Shown in pieces: positions 1-7,364 of a stretch of DNA of 14,355 nucleotides. Where the stretch lies: the NCBI GenBank assembly GCA_003555385.1, contig PWHO01000258.1, positions 1 to 14,355 of the forward strand. Direction: 5' to 3'. Position 1 is the stretch's first letter; each line of letters opens with the position of its first letter. The stretch comes from Bacteroidales bacterium (GTDB lineage Bacteria > Bacteroidota > Bacteroidia > Bacteroidales > UBA7960). The notes under the pieces were generated by a model. That model did not search any database and had not been told where the DNA came from. It was given only the letters and a program-made list of their open reading frames with translations. Position numbers and translations under genes: made by a program.

Positions 1-117
1 AATGATCTTTTCGGAAAGATATCCCTCCTCATCCTGAATGGCCTGCAACAGGGGGATCAGATCTTCCCGTTTTCTGTTTGGAAACTTCTCAAAAAAATGA
101 CCCAGATCTTCTTCCAT
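1..117 (-). CDS. NuoE/HydC-like [2Fe-2S] NADH-dehydrogenase/hydrogenase subunit, N-terminal part (cut by window edge)
   Basis: Only the first 39 codons lie in the window. They read from an ATG at 117 leftward off the edge with no stop. The visible peptide has a short acidic start, then PNRKREDLIPLLQAIQDEEG and YLSEKII. That is the characteristic helical N-terminus of the 24-kDa (NuoE) family, found in complex I and as the HydC/HndA subunit of NAD(P)-linked [FeFe] hydrogenases, where it carries a [2Fe-2S] cluster. The cysteine-bearing part is outside the window, so the cluster cannot be checked. The divergent genes are hydrogenase-associated, so a bifurcating-type hydrogenase subunit is likelier than complex I; that is inference from context. 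A good promoter lies at 219-246. Confidence 0.75.
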   Translation of the reverse strand, partial: MEEDLGHFFEKFPNRKREDLIPLLQAIQDEEGYLSEKII

Positions 118-218
118 AAACCCAATGTTGATATTTTATTCACAACCCTTGAACAAACAGGTTAAAAGTATAAAATATAATCATATGCAGGGAGAATTGT
201 GCCAAAATTCACCCATAA

Positions 219-246
219 CAAAGATAAATAAAAAAATGTAAGCAAA
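219..246 (-). promoter_or_regulatory. Bacteroidota-type promoter for the leftward NuoE-like gene
   Basis: On the minus strand, bases 226-219 read TATCTTTG, an exact match to the TAnnTTTG -7 box of the Bacteroidota primary sigma factor. A TTTG at 246-243 lies 16 bases further upstream and fits the -33 element. Transcription would start near 212, giving a leader of about 95 bases before the ATG at 117. The match is seen directly; activity is inferred. Confidence 0.6.
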
Positions 247-300
247 GGATTTATTCAGTAAGTTGTGAAGGAATTAACTGTCTATCTGAAAAGGTTTCCG

Positions 301-308
301 TATTTTTG
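301..308 (+). promoter_or_regulatory. Candidate -7 box for the rightward sensor operon
   Basis: Bases 301-308 read TATTTTTG, fitting TAnnTTTG. No clear TTG -33 element stands 16-21 bases upstream, so the match is incomplete. A start near 314 would give a leader of about 30 bases before the ATG at 346. It would also make the GTG at 265 untranscribed, which supports the shorter gene model. Together with the leftward promoter it would give divergent transcription from a region of about 100 bases. Confidence 0.4.
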
Positions 309-345
309 TTATTCAGCAATTTTTTTCACACAAAACGATCAGGCT

Positions 346-609
346 ATGGGTCGGCAAATCCCCGAAGAGATTGTAATTTGCATGGGAAGCAGTTGTTTTT
401 CCAGGGGCAATAAGAAAACCCTCGGGCTCATCAAACAATACCTTAAGGAAAAAGAACTCCTGGATAAAGTTGTCTTCCGGGGATCACACTGTTTCGGTGA
501 ATGTGAAAACGGCCCGGTGATCACTATCGGGTCTGATAAACATACACAGGTCAGTTCAGAGTATGTAACTGAGTTACTGGATCGCTATTTCAATAACCCC
601 GTGGAGTAA
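346..609 (+). CDS. Small thioredoxin-like [2Fe-2S] ferredoxin of a hydrogenase/sensor operon
   Basis: An 87-residue protein if started at the ATG at 346. The reading frame is open back to a GTG at 265, but the extra 27 residues are not family-like and a -7 box lies within them. The protein has the NuoE-type cluster pattern C12-x4-C17 and C49-x3-C53, inside ICMGSSC and HCFGECENGP, which binds a [2Fe-2S] cluster in the thioredoxin-like ferredoxin family. No signal peptide or membrane segment is seen, so it is cytoplasmic. It ends 15 bases before the sensor gene, suggesting one transcript. It probably passes electrons to or from the sensor or the divergent hydrogenase; the partner is inferred from position. 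Confidence 0.8.
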   Translation: MGRQIPEEIVICMGSSCFSRGNKKTLGLIKQYLKEKELLDKVVFRGSHCFGECENGPVITIGSDKHTQVSSEYVTELLDRYFNNPVE

Positions 610-624
610 CCAAAGCGGACAGAC

Positions 625-2478
625 ATGAAAATCATTCAAATTAATCATAAGCGCTGTACAAAGTCGCATGCCTGCATCAGGGCTTGTCCGGTCAAGGCCA
701 TTGCCGCCCGAAGCCAGGATGGCATGCCTGTGGTGAATCACAACCGTTGCATCGGCTGCGGCAGCTGCTTATCGGTTTGTGCGGCCAACGCAGTTTCCCA
801 CTACAGTGAAATCGATGCCACCATTGAGCTCCTGGACTCCGAAGAAAAAGTAGCAGCCATTGTGGATCCGACCATAAGCGGGGAGTTTCCTGACATCACC
901 GACTACCGGAAATTTGTGGAAATGATCCGCACCCTGGGATTCAATTACGTGAATGAAGTGTCCTTTGGAGTAGACCTGGTGGCCAGGCAATACAAGAAAC
1001 TATTGTCTGACTTCAAAGGGAAATATTATCTGCTGGCCAATTGTCCTTCATTGGTTTCCTACGTGGAAAAGTTTGTGCCGGAACTTACAGATAACCTGGC
1101 CCCCATTGTCACCCCGATGACCGCCACCGCGAAGGTTGTCAGGCAAGCCTTCGGGGAAAAGCTGAAAGTCGTGTTTATCGGCCCCTGTTTATCCGCCAAA
1201 CATGAAGCCGGCCTTCACAAGGGAGACGGTCGCGTGGATGCAGTGCTCACGTTTATGGAGTTAAGGGAATTATTTGAGAAATACAAAATCAAGGAAGCGA
1301 AGGTGGAGTATTCAGATTTTGACAAACCCATCGGTAACCTCGGTTCACTCTATCCCATCAGCCAGGGAATCATCCATGCCGCAGGACTGGACACTTCTCC
1401 GCTTACGGGATCTGTGATCACCGTGGAGGAAAAAACCAATATGCTGGATGTGGTGGACGAATTCAATGATCATCCCGAATCGCTTAAAAAGAACTTCAAT
1501 ATTTTTTATCATGCAGGATGCCTGATGGGTCCGGGAACCACCGATCGCTCCAATAAATACCTTCGCCGGACAATGGTCGTGGATTATGTGCACAAACGGC
1601 TGAAGAGTTTCGACAGCAAGAAATGGGAAGAAGCAATGGACCGATTTGCGACCCTGGACCTGGTCAGAGGCTTCTCGAAAGATGATCAGCGATTGCCTGA
1701 GCCCGGGCAGGATCAATTGGAGGAGATCCTGAAAAGCCTGGGAAAAAGCATGGAAGAAACCTCTTCATGCAGTGCCTGCGGCTTCAGAAGCTGTAAGGAT
1801 TTTGCAGCATCCATCAGCCAGGGTCTTTCCGGACCCGAAACCTGTCTGAATTACTCTCTGAAGAAAAAACAGGAATACATCAAAACACTGAAGACCAATA
1901 ATGAAACACTGAAAAAGAAACAGGAAAACCTGCTGGAGACAGAAAGAAAACTGCAGGAAGAGAACGTGAAAATCCGGCAACGGTCAGATACCACTTCCGC
2001 CCTGATGCAAAACCTGCCCTCTGCTGCGGTGATTGTGGACGACAAGCTGAAGGTGATCGAATCAAACCAGAGTTTCATCAAAGTACTTGGAGAGGACGCC
2101 CAGATGATCAATGAAGTGATCCCCGGGTTGTCGGGGGCAGACCTGAAAACCCTCCTCCCCTATAACATCTACCATTTGTTCGATTACGTGCTGGAAAATG
2201 ATGAAAATATTGTGGGCAAAGACGTGTTTCATAATGACAGGTTACTGAACATCAGCATTTATTCCCTGAAACCAAACAAGGGGGTCGGAGCCGTTTTCCG
2301 CGATATGTACGTGGCAGAAGTCCGGCAGGAGGAGATCATCAACCGGGTGAGCGAGGTGATTGATGAAAATCTCAAAATGGTGCAGCAGATTGCTTTCTCC
2401 CTCGGCGAAGGAGCCAGCACCACAGAAAAAATGCTGAACTCCATCATTGAAACCTTCAGGAAAACGAAAAAAGAATAA
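625..2478 (+). CDS. Hydrogenase-like iron-sulfur sensor: ferredoxin, degenerate [FeFe] H-domain, Fe-S and PAS
   Basis: A 617-residue soluble protein. Residues 7-60 form a two-cluster ferredoxin: the second cluster is complete (C42, C45, C48, C52), but the first has C11, C17 and C21 with Ser14 where the other cysteine belongs. Residues about 75-330 resemble the [FeFe]-hydrogenase large-subunit C-terminal domain. The loop equivalents are LANCPS (C140), GPCLSAKHE (C188) and HAGCLMGPG (C299). Against the catalytic loops TSCCP, MPCxxKxxE and ACxxGC, the proton-relay cysteine is Asn139 and one of the last two cluster cysteines is missing. A four-cysteine Fe-S domain follows (C382, C385, C390, C407), then a charged coiled coil (about 411-455) and a PAS-like domain (about 457-560). 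This resembles the putative sensory hydrogenase homologues (HydS-like) that sit beside hydrogenase operons. Hydrogenase catalysis is unlikely; sensing of redox state, hydrogen or a related signal, relayed to the phosphatase 27 bases downstream, is inferred. Confidence 0.8.
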   Translation: MKIIQINHKRCTKSHACIRACPVKAIAARSQDGMPVVNHNRCIGCGSCLSVCAANAVSHYSEIDATIELLDSEEKVAAIVDPTISGEFPDITDYRKFVEMIRTLGFNYVNEVSFGVDLVARQYKKLLSDFKGKYYLLANCPSLVSYVEKFVPELTDNLAPIVTPMTATAKVVRQAFGEKLKVVFIGPCLSAKHEAGLHKGDGRVDAVLTFMELRELFEKYKIKEAKVEYSDFDKPIGNLGSLYPISQGIIHAAGLDTSPLTGSVITVEEKTNMLDVVDEFNDHPESLKKNFNIFYHAGCLMGPGTTDRSNKYLRRTMVVDYVHKRLKSFDSKKWEEAMDRFATLDLVRGFSKDDQRLPEPGQDQLEEILKSLGKSMEETSSCSACGFRSCKDFAASISQGLSGPETCLNYSLKKKQEYIKTLKTNNETLKKKQENLLETERKLQEENVKIRQRSDTTSALMQNLPSAAVIVDDKLKVIESNQSFIKVLGEDAQMINEVIPGLSGADLKTLLPYNIYHLFDYVLENDENIVGKDVFHNDRLLNISIYSLKPNKGVGAVFRDMYVAEVRQEEIINRVSEVIDENLKMVQQIAFSLGEGASTTEKMLNSIIETFRKTKKE

Positions 2479-2505
2479 GTATTTTCTCAACCCCCGGACA
2501 AACCG

Positions 2506-3690
2506 ATGAAAGACGGATTTTACATAGAAGTGGGTTCCGCCCAGAGAAACCATGCGGGAGAAAGAATATGCGGGGATACCTTTCTTTCTGAAAAGATCAA
2601 AGAGGAAGGGCGCACTGTGATTGTGCTTTCTGACGGGATGGGGCACGGTGTCAAAGCCAACCTCCTGGCCACCCTGACTGCCACCATGGCATTGAATTTC
2701 ACCAAAGAGCACAAAGATGCGCACAAAATCGCCGAGATCATCATGAATACCCTTCCTGTGTGCAGTGAACGCAAAATCAGTTATGCGACTTTTACCATTG
2801 TGGACATTGAGGAAGACGGCCAGACCACCATCCTGAATTACGATAATCCGGATGCCATCATCATGCGTGAAAAGGATAATTTTTATCCGGAATGGCAAAA
2901 CATTACACTGGAGGCACAGCAGCACAAGGATAAAGAGATCAGGGCCTGTACATTCAAAGCCCGAAAAGAAGACCGGATATTGCTGATGAGCGACGGCATC
3001 ACCCAGTCAGGCCTTGGAAGGGGAAAATATCTGCTGGGATGGGGACAGGAAAACGTGGGAAATGCCGTGTACGACCAGGTCAATGAACAACCCCACATTT
3101 CCGCGGTAAAGCTGGCATCGGTTATCACCAACAGGGCGCACGCCAACGACGGATACCAGGCCAAGGACGACAGCAGTGTGGTGGTGGTCTACTGCCGTGA
3201 ACCACGTCGCTTGTTATTGTCTTCCGGCCCCCCTTACGAAAAGAAAAAAGACAAAGAACTGGCGACAGTCGTAGAAAAATTCAACGGGAGGAAGATCATT
3301 TGTGGTGGTACCACTGCAGATATCGTATCGCGGGAACTCAACATCCCCATAGAAGACACCCTGGAGTTTGATGATCCCGATCTGCCACCCTTATCCTATA
3401 TGGAAGGAGTAGACCTGGTTACAGAGGGAATTCTCACCCTGAGCAAGACCGCAGGCATCCTTGAGAATTACAGTGCCCGGACCGAACTGGGTAAGGGACC
3501 GGCAGATAAGATCGTCAGAGAGATCCTGGAAAGTGACGAAATCCACATGCTTGCCGGTACCGCCATCAATGTGGCACACCAGGATCCCAACCTTCCGGTT
3601 GAGCTGGAAATCAGACGTTCGGTAATGAAAAAAATTGCCCGCATTCTGGAGGAAAAATTTCTAAAAGAGGTAAGCCTGAGATACATCTGA
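2506..3690 (+). CDS. SpoIIE/PP2C-family serine phosphatase with an uncharacterised C-terminal domain
   Basis: A 394-residue cytoplasmic protein. Residues 1-230 are a SpoIIE-type PP2C phosphatase domain with its metal-binding acidic residues in place: GD at 23-24, SDGMGHG at 42-48, MSDGITQSG at 161-169 and KDDSS at 220-224. It should therefore be an active metal-dependent Ser/Thr phosphatase. Residues about 231-394 form a separate C-terminal region. It contains GRKIICGGTTADIVSREL (261-278), a proline/acidic stretch (DDPDLPP), and later segments around MEGVDLVTEGILTLSKT and VELEIRR. No known domain was recognised there. The gene follows the hydrogenase-like sensor by 27 bases and is almost certainly cotranscribed with it, making it the likely output of that sensor. 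Its phosphoprotein substrate is not encoded in the window. Similar phosphatases accompany hydrogenase-like sensors elsewhere (recollection, not searched). Confidence 0.85.
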   Translation: MKDGFYIEVGSAQRNHAGERICGDTFLSEKIKEEGRTVIVLSDGMGHGVKANLLATLTATMALNFTKEHKDAHKIAEIIMNTLPVCSERKISYATFTIVDIEEDGQTTILNYDNPDAIIMREKDNFYPEWQNITLEAQQHKDKEIRACTFKARKEDRILLMSDGITQSGLGRGKYLLGWGQENVGNAVYDQVNEQPHISAVKLASVITNRAHANDGYQAKDDSSVVVVYCREPRRLLLSSGPPYEKKKDKELATVVEKFNGRKIICGGTTADIVSRELNIPIEDTLEFDDPDLPPLSYMEGVDLVTEGILTLSKTAGILENYSARTELGKGPADKIVREILESDEIHMLAGTAINVAHQDPNLPVELEIRRSVMKKIARILEEKFLKEVSLRYI

Positions 3691-3707
3691 CAGTAATCCC
3701 AAAACAG

Positions 3708-3715
3708 TACCTTTG
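3708..3715 (+). promoter_or_regulatory. Candidate -7 box upstream of ribD
   Basis: TACCTTTG fits TAnnTTTG exactly, 24 bases before the ATG at 3740. No clear TTG -33 element is seen. It overlaps a TTG codon at 3713 that could otherwise open the ribD frame, which argues that the ATG at 3740 is the real start. It may give ribD its own promoter instead of readthrough from the sensor operon. Confidence 0.4.
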
Positions 3716-3739
3716 CCTTACAACGAAGCTTTCCCGGCT

Positions 3740-4786
3740 ATGGAATACGATTCAATTTATATGGAACGATGCATTGAGCTGGCCATAAACGGACTGGGGA
3801 AAACAGCACCCAATCCACTGGTCGGATCGGTAATCGTTCACAACAACCTGATCATCGGTGAGGGCTATCATCACCGCTATGGTGATCATCATGCCGAAGT
3901 CCGTGCCATTTCCATTGTCCGGAACAGGGAACTACTGAAGGATTCCACATTGTATGTCAGCCTGGAACCCTGCTGCCATCATGGAAAAACGCCGCCCTGT
4001 ACCGATCTGATCCTGGAATCGGGCATTCCCAGGGTGGTGATCGGCACAACCGACCCTTTTGATGAAGTGGCCGGCAAAGGGATTGCCAAATTGCGCAGCA
4101 ACGGATGTGATGTCAAAGTAGGCGTCCTGAAAGACAAATGCAGGGCCCTTAACAAGCGATTTTTCACTTTTCATGAAAAAAAACGCCCCTACGTAATCCT
4201 GAAATGGGCAGAAACGGCAGACGGTTATATTGACACGGTAAGAACCCCCGGTTCTGTAAACCGCCCCACCTGGATTACCAGTGAAAAACTGCGTATGCTG
4301 GTTCACAAATGGCGTACTGAGGAAGCTTCCATTATGGTCGGCACACAAACAGCACTGAAGGACAATCCCATGCTGAATATACGTGACTGGCACGGGCCCT
4401 CCCCCATTCGCCTGGTTACAGACAGATTCTTGAAGTTACCCGGCACCCTCCATCTGATGGATGGAAGTCAGCCCACCGTAATTTTTAATGAAGTAAAGCA
4501 GGAGCGGGAAGGACAACTCCATTATGTCAGGATCAGTTTCCGGGAAAAACTTCCGGAACAGATCATGCAGTATCTTTACGCGGAAGGGATCCAGTCACTG
4601 CTGGTGGAAGGCGGCCGTCAATTGCTCCAGAGTTTTATTGACGACGGACTGTGGGACGAAGCAAGAATTTTCACCGGCAAACAATTTTTTGGTAACGGGG
4701 TCCGTGCCCCGGAGATCATTCCGTCACGACCCGTTTCTTACATACCCGTAGGCACAGAGAGCCTGTACCTGATTTACAACGCGTAA
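3740..4786 (+). CDS. ribD: Bifunctional riboflavin biosynthesis deaminase/reductase RibD
   Basis: A 348-residue cytoplasmic enzyme of riboflavin synthesis. It deaminates the GTP-derived diaminopyrimidine phosphate and then reduces the ribose side chain with NADPH. The N-terminal deaminase domain (about 1-145) has the family start MERCIELAINGLGKTAPNPL and the zinc site HAE (H51, E53) with PCCHHGKTPPC (C78 and C87, spaced C-x8-C). The reductase domain (about 148-348) has YVILKWAETADGYI, WITSEKLR, a VGTQTALKDNP motif and LLVEGGRQLLQSF. Length is normal for the fused enzyme. The start at 3740 gives the usual few residues before the ERCIELA helix; a TTG at 3713 is also in frame but overlaps a promoter-like box. 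The yigZ-type gene begins 12 bases after its stop. Confidence 0.95.
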   Translation: MEYDSIYMERCIELAINGLGKTAPNPLVGSVIVHNNLIIGEGYHHRYGDHHAEVRAISIVRNRELLKDSTLYVSLEPCCHHGKTPPCTDLILESGIPRVVIGTTDPFDEVAGKGIAKLRSNGCDVKVGVLKDKCRALNKRFFTFHEKKRPYVILKWAETADGYIDTVRTPGSVNRPTWITSEKLRMLVHKWRTEEASIMVGTQTALKDNPMLNIRDWHGPSPIRLVTDRFLKLPGTLHLMDGSQPTVIFNEVKQEREGQLHYVRISFREKLPEQIMQYLYAEGIQSLLVEGGRQLLQSFIDDGLWDEARIFTGKQFFGNGVRAPEIIPSRPVSYIPVGTESLYLIYNA

Positions 4787-4798
4787 GCATCATCCGGC

Positions 4799-5413
4799 AT
4801 GCAGGAGAAGGACACTTACAAAACCATAAAAAGACGCTCAGAAGGGTTGTACAAAGACAAGGGGAGCAAATTTATTGCGCTTGCCTGCCCTGTCAGCAAC
4901 GAGGAAGAAGCCAGGGAACGCCTTGCTGAAGCAAAAAACACCTATCACGACGCCCGTCACCATTGTTATGCCTGGGTTCTCGGCTACCAACAGGAAAACT
5001 GGCGGATCAATGACGACGGAGAACCGTCGGGCACTGCGGGAAAGCAGATTTACGGGCAGATTCTTTCCGCAGGGGTGACCAATATTCTTATCATTGTGGT
5101 GCGCTATTTTGGCGGCACCAAACTGGGCGTAAGGGGGCTGATCAATGCTTATAAAGGGGCAGCCAGAGAAGCCATCGACAATAACCGCATCCTGAAAAAA
5201 ACCATCCGCAATTACTACCGGCTGTCATTCGGTTACCCCTCCATGAATGATGTGATGCGCATTCTCAAAGAACACAACCTTCCGCAACACGACCATGATT
5301 TTCAGCTCAGCTGCACACTGGATTTTTCTGTCCGCCTTAGTAAGGCAAATAATATTGAAGCCCAGTTTGGCAAGCTCCGGGACGTAACCATGGAGTTCCT
5401 CTATACCGCGTAA
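4799..5413 (+). CDS. YigZ/IMPACT-family protein
   Basis: A 204-residue cytoplasmic protein of the IMPACT/YigZ (UPF0029) family. The N-terminal domain shows the signature features KGSKFIALA (21-29), DARHHCYAW (51-59), NDDGEPSGTAGKQI (71-84) and RYFGGTKLGVRGL (102-114). The smaller C-terminal ferredoxin-fold domain covers about 135-204. The family is linked to translation control and ribosome-associated functions, but its bacterial role is not settled. The start is the ATG 12 bases after the ribD stop, so the two are probably cotranscribed; no functional link to riboflavin synthesis is evident. Confidence 0.9.
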   Translation: MQEKDTYKTIKRRSEGLYKDKGSKFIALACPVSNEEEARERLAEAKNTYHDARHHCYAWVLGYQQENWRINDDGEPSGTAGKQIYGQILSAGVTNILIIVVRYFGGTKLGVRGLINAYKGAAREAIDNNRILKKTIRNYYRLSFGYPSMNDVMRILKEHNLPQHDHDFQLSCTLDFSVRLSKANNIEAQFGKLRDVTMEFLYTA

Positions 5414-5527
5414 AATCAGCGCATATTAAGACCAATTATAATTTAAAATATTCCTTTCCCGGGGGTTGTTTTTCTATGGAATATACCTTATCATTGCTAG
5501 CTGTTGGTTTCCTCGAAACTTATAAAT

Positions 5528-6301
5528 ATGACGTTAAAGTACCGAATTATTTCAATCGGTAGTAGTATTCTTTTACTCTGCCTGTTATGGGGTTGTCAGT
5601 CTTCACCCGAATTTTCCCGTGAAATTTCAGGTACGGTGCTGGCAGTGGACAGCACGGTTGCCCCGCAAAAAGATCCTGCCGTGGATTCAATTATCGGAAT
5701 CTACCGGGGAGAACTGGAAGCGGAAATGAATGAGGTGCTGGCCCATTCGGCACACCATATGGAAAAGGCCAGTCCGGAGGGCCTGCTGAATAACTTTGTG
5801 GCCGACCTGGTCATGGAAGTGGGCGAATCATTATACGATCCGGAAGACGGATCAGCCATCGACTTCTGCCTGCTGAATTACGGGGGTTTACGCACCAGCC
5901 TCCCGGAAGGACCGGTTACGCGCGGCAGGATTTTCGAGTTGATGCCCTTTGAAAATGAGATGGTGGTGATCACCCTTACCGCAGAAAAAACCAGGGAACT
6001 GTTTGATTATCTGGCACTGGCAGACAGGGGGATGCCTGTTTCCGGAATACGACTTCAGGTCAGCGAAGATCTGACCTGGGAAGCGGAGATCGGGGGTACG
6101 CCCTTTGAGCCGCGCAATTACAGGGTACTGACATCCGATTACCTGGCAGGGGGCGGCGATAACATGACCTTTTTCCTTGAACCCCTGAATGAAGAATACC
6201 TTGACATGCGCATCAGGGATGCAATTATTCAATATCTTCAGCAAGCAGACAGAGAGGGAAGAAAAATTTCAAGTGAACTGGACGGAAGAATTAGTCAATA
6301 G
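5528..6301 (+). CDS. Lipoprotein carrying the 5'-nucleotidase C-terminal domain (UshA-like, split)
   Basis: A 257-residue protein from the ATG at 5528; a TTG at 5504 is in frame but would put charged residues before the signal. Residues 1-22 are a hydrophobic signal ending LLWGC, so C23 is probably lipidated. The rest is the 5_nucleotid_C domain that binds substrate in UshA-type 5'-nucleotidases. It contains NNFVADLVMEV (88-98), NYGGLRTSL (117-125), RGRIFELMPFEN (132-143), VSGIRLQV (171-178) and SDYLAGGGDNM (203-213). The metallophosphatase half is missing here but is encoded by the next gene, whose start is one base after this stop. The two products probably act together at the cell surface or periplasm to hydrolyse nucleotides or related phosphoesters. 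No convincing promoter was found in the 114-base gap upstream. Confidence 0.85.
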   Translation: MTLKYRIISIGSSILLLCLLWGCQSSPEFSREISGTVLAVDSTVAPQKDPAVDSIIGIYRGELEAEMNEVLAHSAHHMEKASPEGLLNNFVADLVMEVGESLYDPEDGSAIDFCLLNYGGLRTSLPEGPVTRGRIFELMPFENEMVVITLTAEKTRELFDYLALADRGMPVSGIRLQVSEDLTWEAEIGGTPFEPRNYRVLTSDYLAGGGDNMTFFLEPLNEEYLDMRIRDAIIQYLQQADREGRKISSELDGRISQ

Positions 6302-6302
6302 T

Positions 6303-7217
6303 ATGGAAAGAATGAACAGAAGACATTTTTTAAAAACCCTTGGAATAGCGGGAGCCACCACCCTTGCCATACCCGTTTGGGCACTTCGTGAATCGGGATG
6401 GAAAAAACTTCGCATTCTCCATACCAATGACACCCACAGCCGGCTGGAGCCTTACCCCGCAAACGATCCGAACTACCCCGGCATGGGCGGTTATGCCCGC
6501 CGCGCTGCCATGATCCGCAATGCCCGGCAGGAAGACGGAGACCTGCTGTTACTTGATGCAGGCGATATTTTCCAGGGTACACCCTACTACAATTTATACA
6601 ACGGGGAACCCGAACTCAAACTGATGAGTAAAATGGGGTATGATGCGGCCACATTCGGCAACCATGAATTTGACAACGGAATGGATGGTTTTGCTGAGAT
6701 CCGGCCCCATGCTACCTTTCCCTTTCTGGCTGCGAATTACGATTTCAGCCAGACCATCCTGGACGGCAAGATAGATTCTTACAAGGTTATCCACAAAGGA
6801 GGGCTGACCATCGGCGTTTACGGCCTCGGGATCGATTTTGAGGGGCTTGTAAGCCGGTCTTTATACGGCGACACCAAATACCTCGATCCCATAGAAAAGG
6901 CCCGTGAAATGGAAAGCATACTACACAGACAGCACCGGTGTCAGCTGATCATTTGCCTTTCCCACCTTGGATACCAGTACAGCGACGACAAGGTGAGCGA
7001 CAGGGTCATCGCATCACAGACCAGTCATACTGATATCATCATCGGAGGACATACTCATAACTTACTTGATCCCCCGGCAACATTGGAAAACCAGCAGGGA
7101 AGAATAACAACTATAGGTCAGGCAGGCCACGGAGGCACCTACCTTGGCTCCATGTCTGTTTTTTATGAACAACCGGAGGGAGAAAAATTCATCGAATCGA
7201 ATACAACAAAAATTTAA
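6303..7217 (+). CDS. 5'-nucleotidase metallophosphatase domain protein with Tat-type signal (UshA N-domain, split)
   Basis: A 304-residue exported metallophosphatase. The frame is open back to 6189, inside the preceding gene, but the ATG at 6303 is the sensible start. It lies one base after the upstream stop (translational coupling) and begins a signal with a twin-arginine motif, NRRHFLK (5-11), followed by a hydrophobic stretch to about residue 27. An ATG at 6312 is an alternative. Two-metal phosphoesterase motifs are all present: HTNDTH (D43, H45), AGDIFQG (D88), GNHEFDNG (N120, H121), SHLGY (H221) and GGHTH (H250, H252). It ends without the substrate-binding C-domain, which is the separate lipoprotein upstream. 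If both signals are real, the halves leave the cell by different routes (Tat and Sec/lipoprotein). Substrate is probably nucleotides, not proven. Confidence 0.87.
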   Translation: MERMNRRHFLKTLGIAGATTLAIPVWALRESGWKKLRILHTNDTHSRLEPYPANDPNYPGMGGYARRAAMIRNARQEDGDLLLLDAGDIFQGTPYYNLYNGEPELKLMSKMGYDAATFGNHEFDNGMDGFAEIRPHATFPFLAANYDFSQTILDGKIDSYKVIHKGGLTIGVYGLGIDFEGLVSRSLYGDTKYLDPIEKAREMESILHRQHRCQLIICLSHLGYQYSDDKVSDRVIASQTSHTDIIIGGHTHNLLDPPATLENQQGRITTIGQAGHGGTYLGSMSVFYEQPEGEKFIESNTTKI

Positions 7218-7242
7218 ATTACACAAGGGCAAAAACATTTTT

Positions 7243-7342
7243 TTATTCACTTTTTTTAGGCAAATTTTGTTGATAAGTACATTCCAAAACACGCGATTTT
7301 TCTAAGTGTTGAGGATCAAGCGTAAACATCTGTTTAATCACA
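7243..7342. promoter_or_regulatory. Cluster of near-consensus DnaA boxes upstream of dnaA
   Basis: Three sites each differ by one base from the box TTATNCACA: TTATTCACT at 7243-7251, TGTTGATAA (reverse orientation) at 7268-7276 and TTAATCACA at 7334-7342. They sit in the AT-rich 147-base gap before dnaA, which suggests autoregulation by DnaA or, less surely, part of an origin. No exact box and no clear TAnnTTTG promoter was found in the gap. AT-rich sequence raises chance matches, so confidence is low. Confidence 0.3.
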
Positions 7343-7364
7343 CAATTATAAACCAGAACAACGA

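Noticed and set aside
136..144. Exact DnaA-box match TTATTCACA in the leader of the NuoE-like gene
   Set aside because: It is a single site in AT-rich sequence with no companion boxes, so it is not evidence for an origin or DnaA control.
265..345. GTG start giving a 114-residue ferredoxin
   Set aside because: The extra residues are not family-like, a promoter-like box lies inside them, and the ATG at 346 gives the normal length and N-terminus.
2242..2925. Minus-strand open frame of 227 codons
   Set aside because: It lies antisense across the sensor end and the phosphatase start, shows no recognisable domain, and both genes beneath it are clearly real.
5414..5527. Promoter-like TTG (5466-5468) and TACCTTAT (5484-5491) before the split nucleotidase
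   Set aside because: The -7 box matches only partly and the spacing is short; not strong enough to call.
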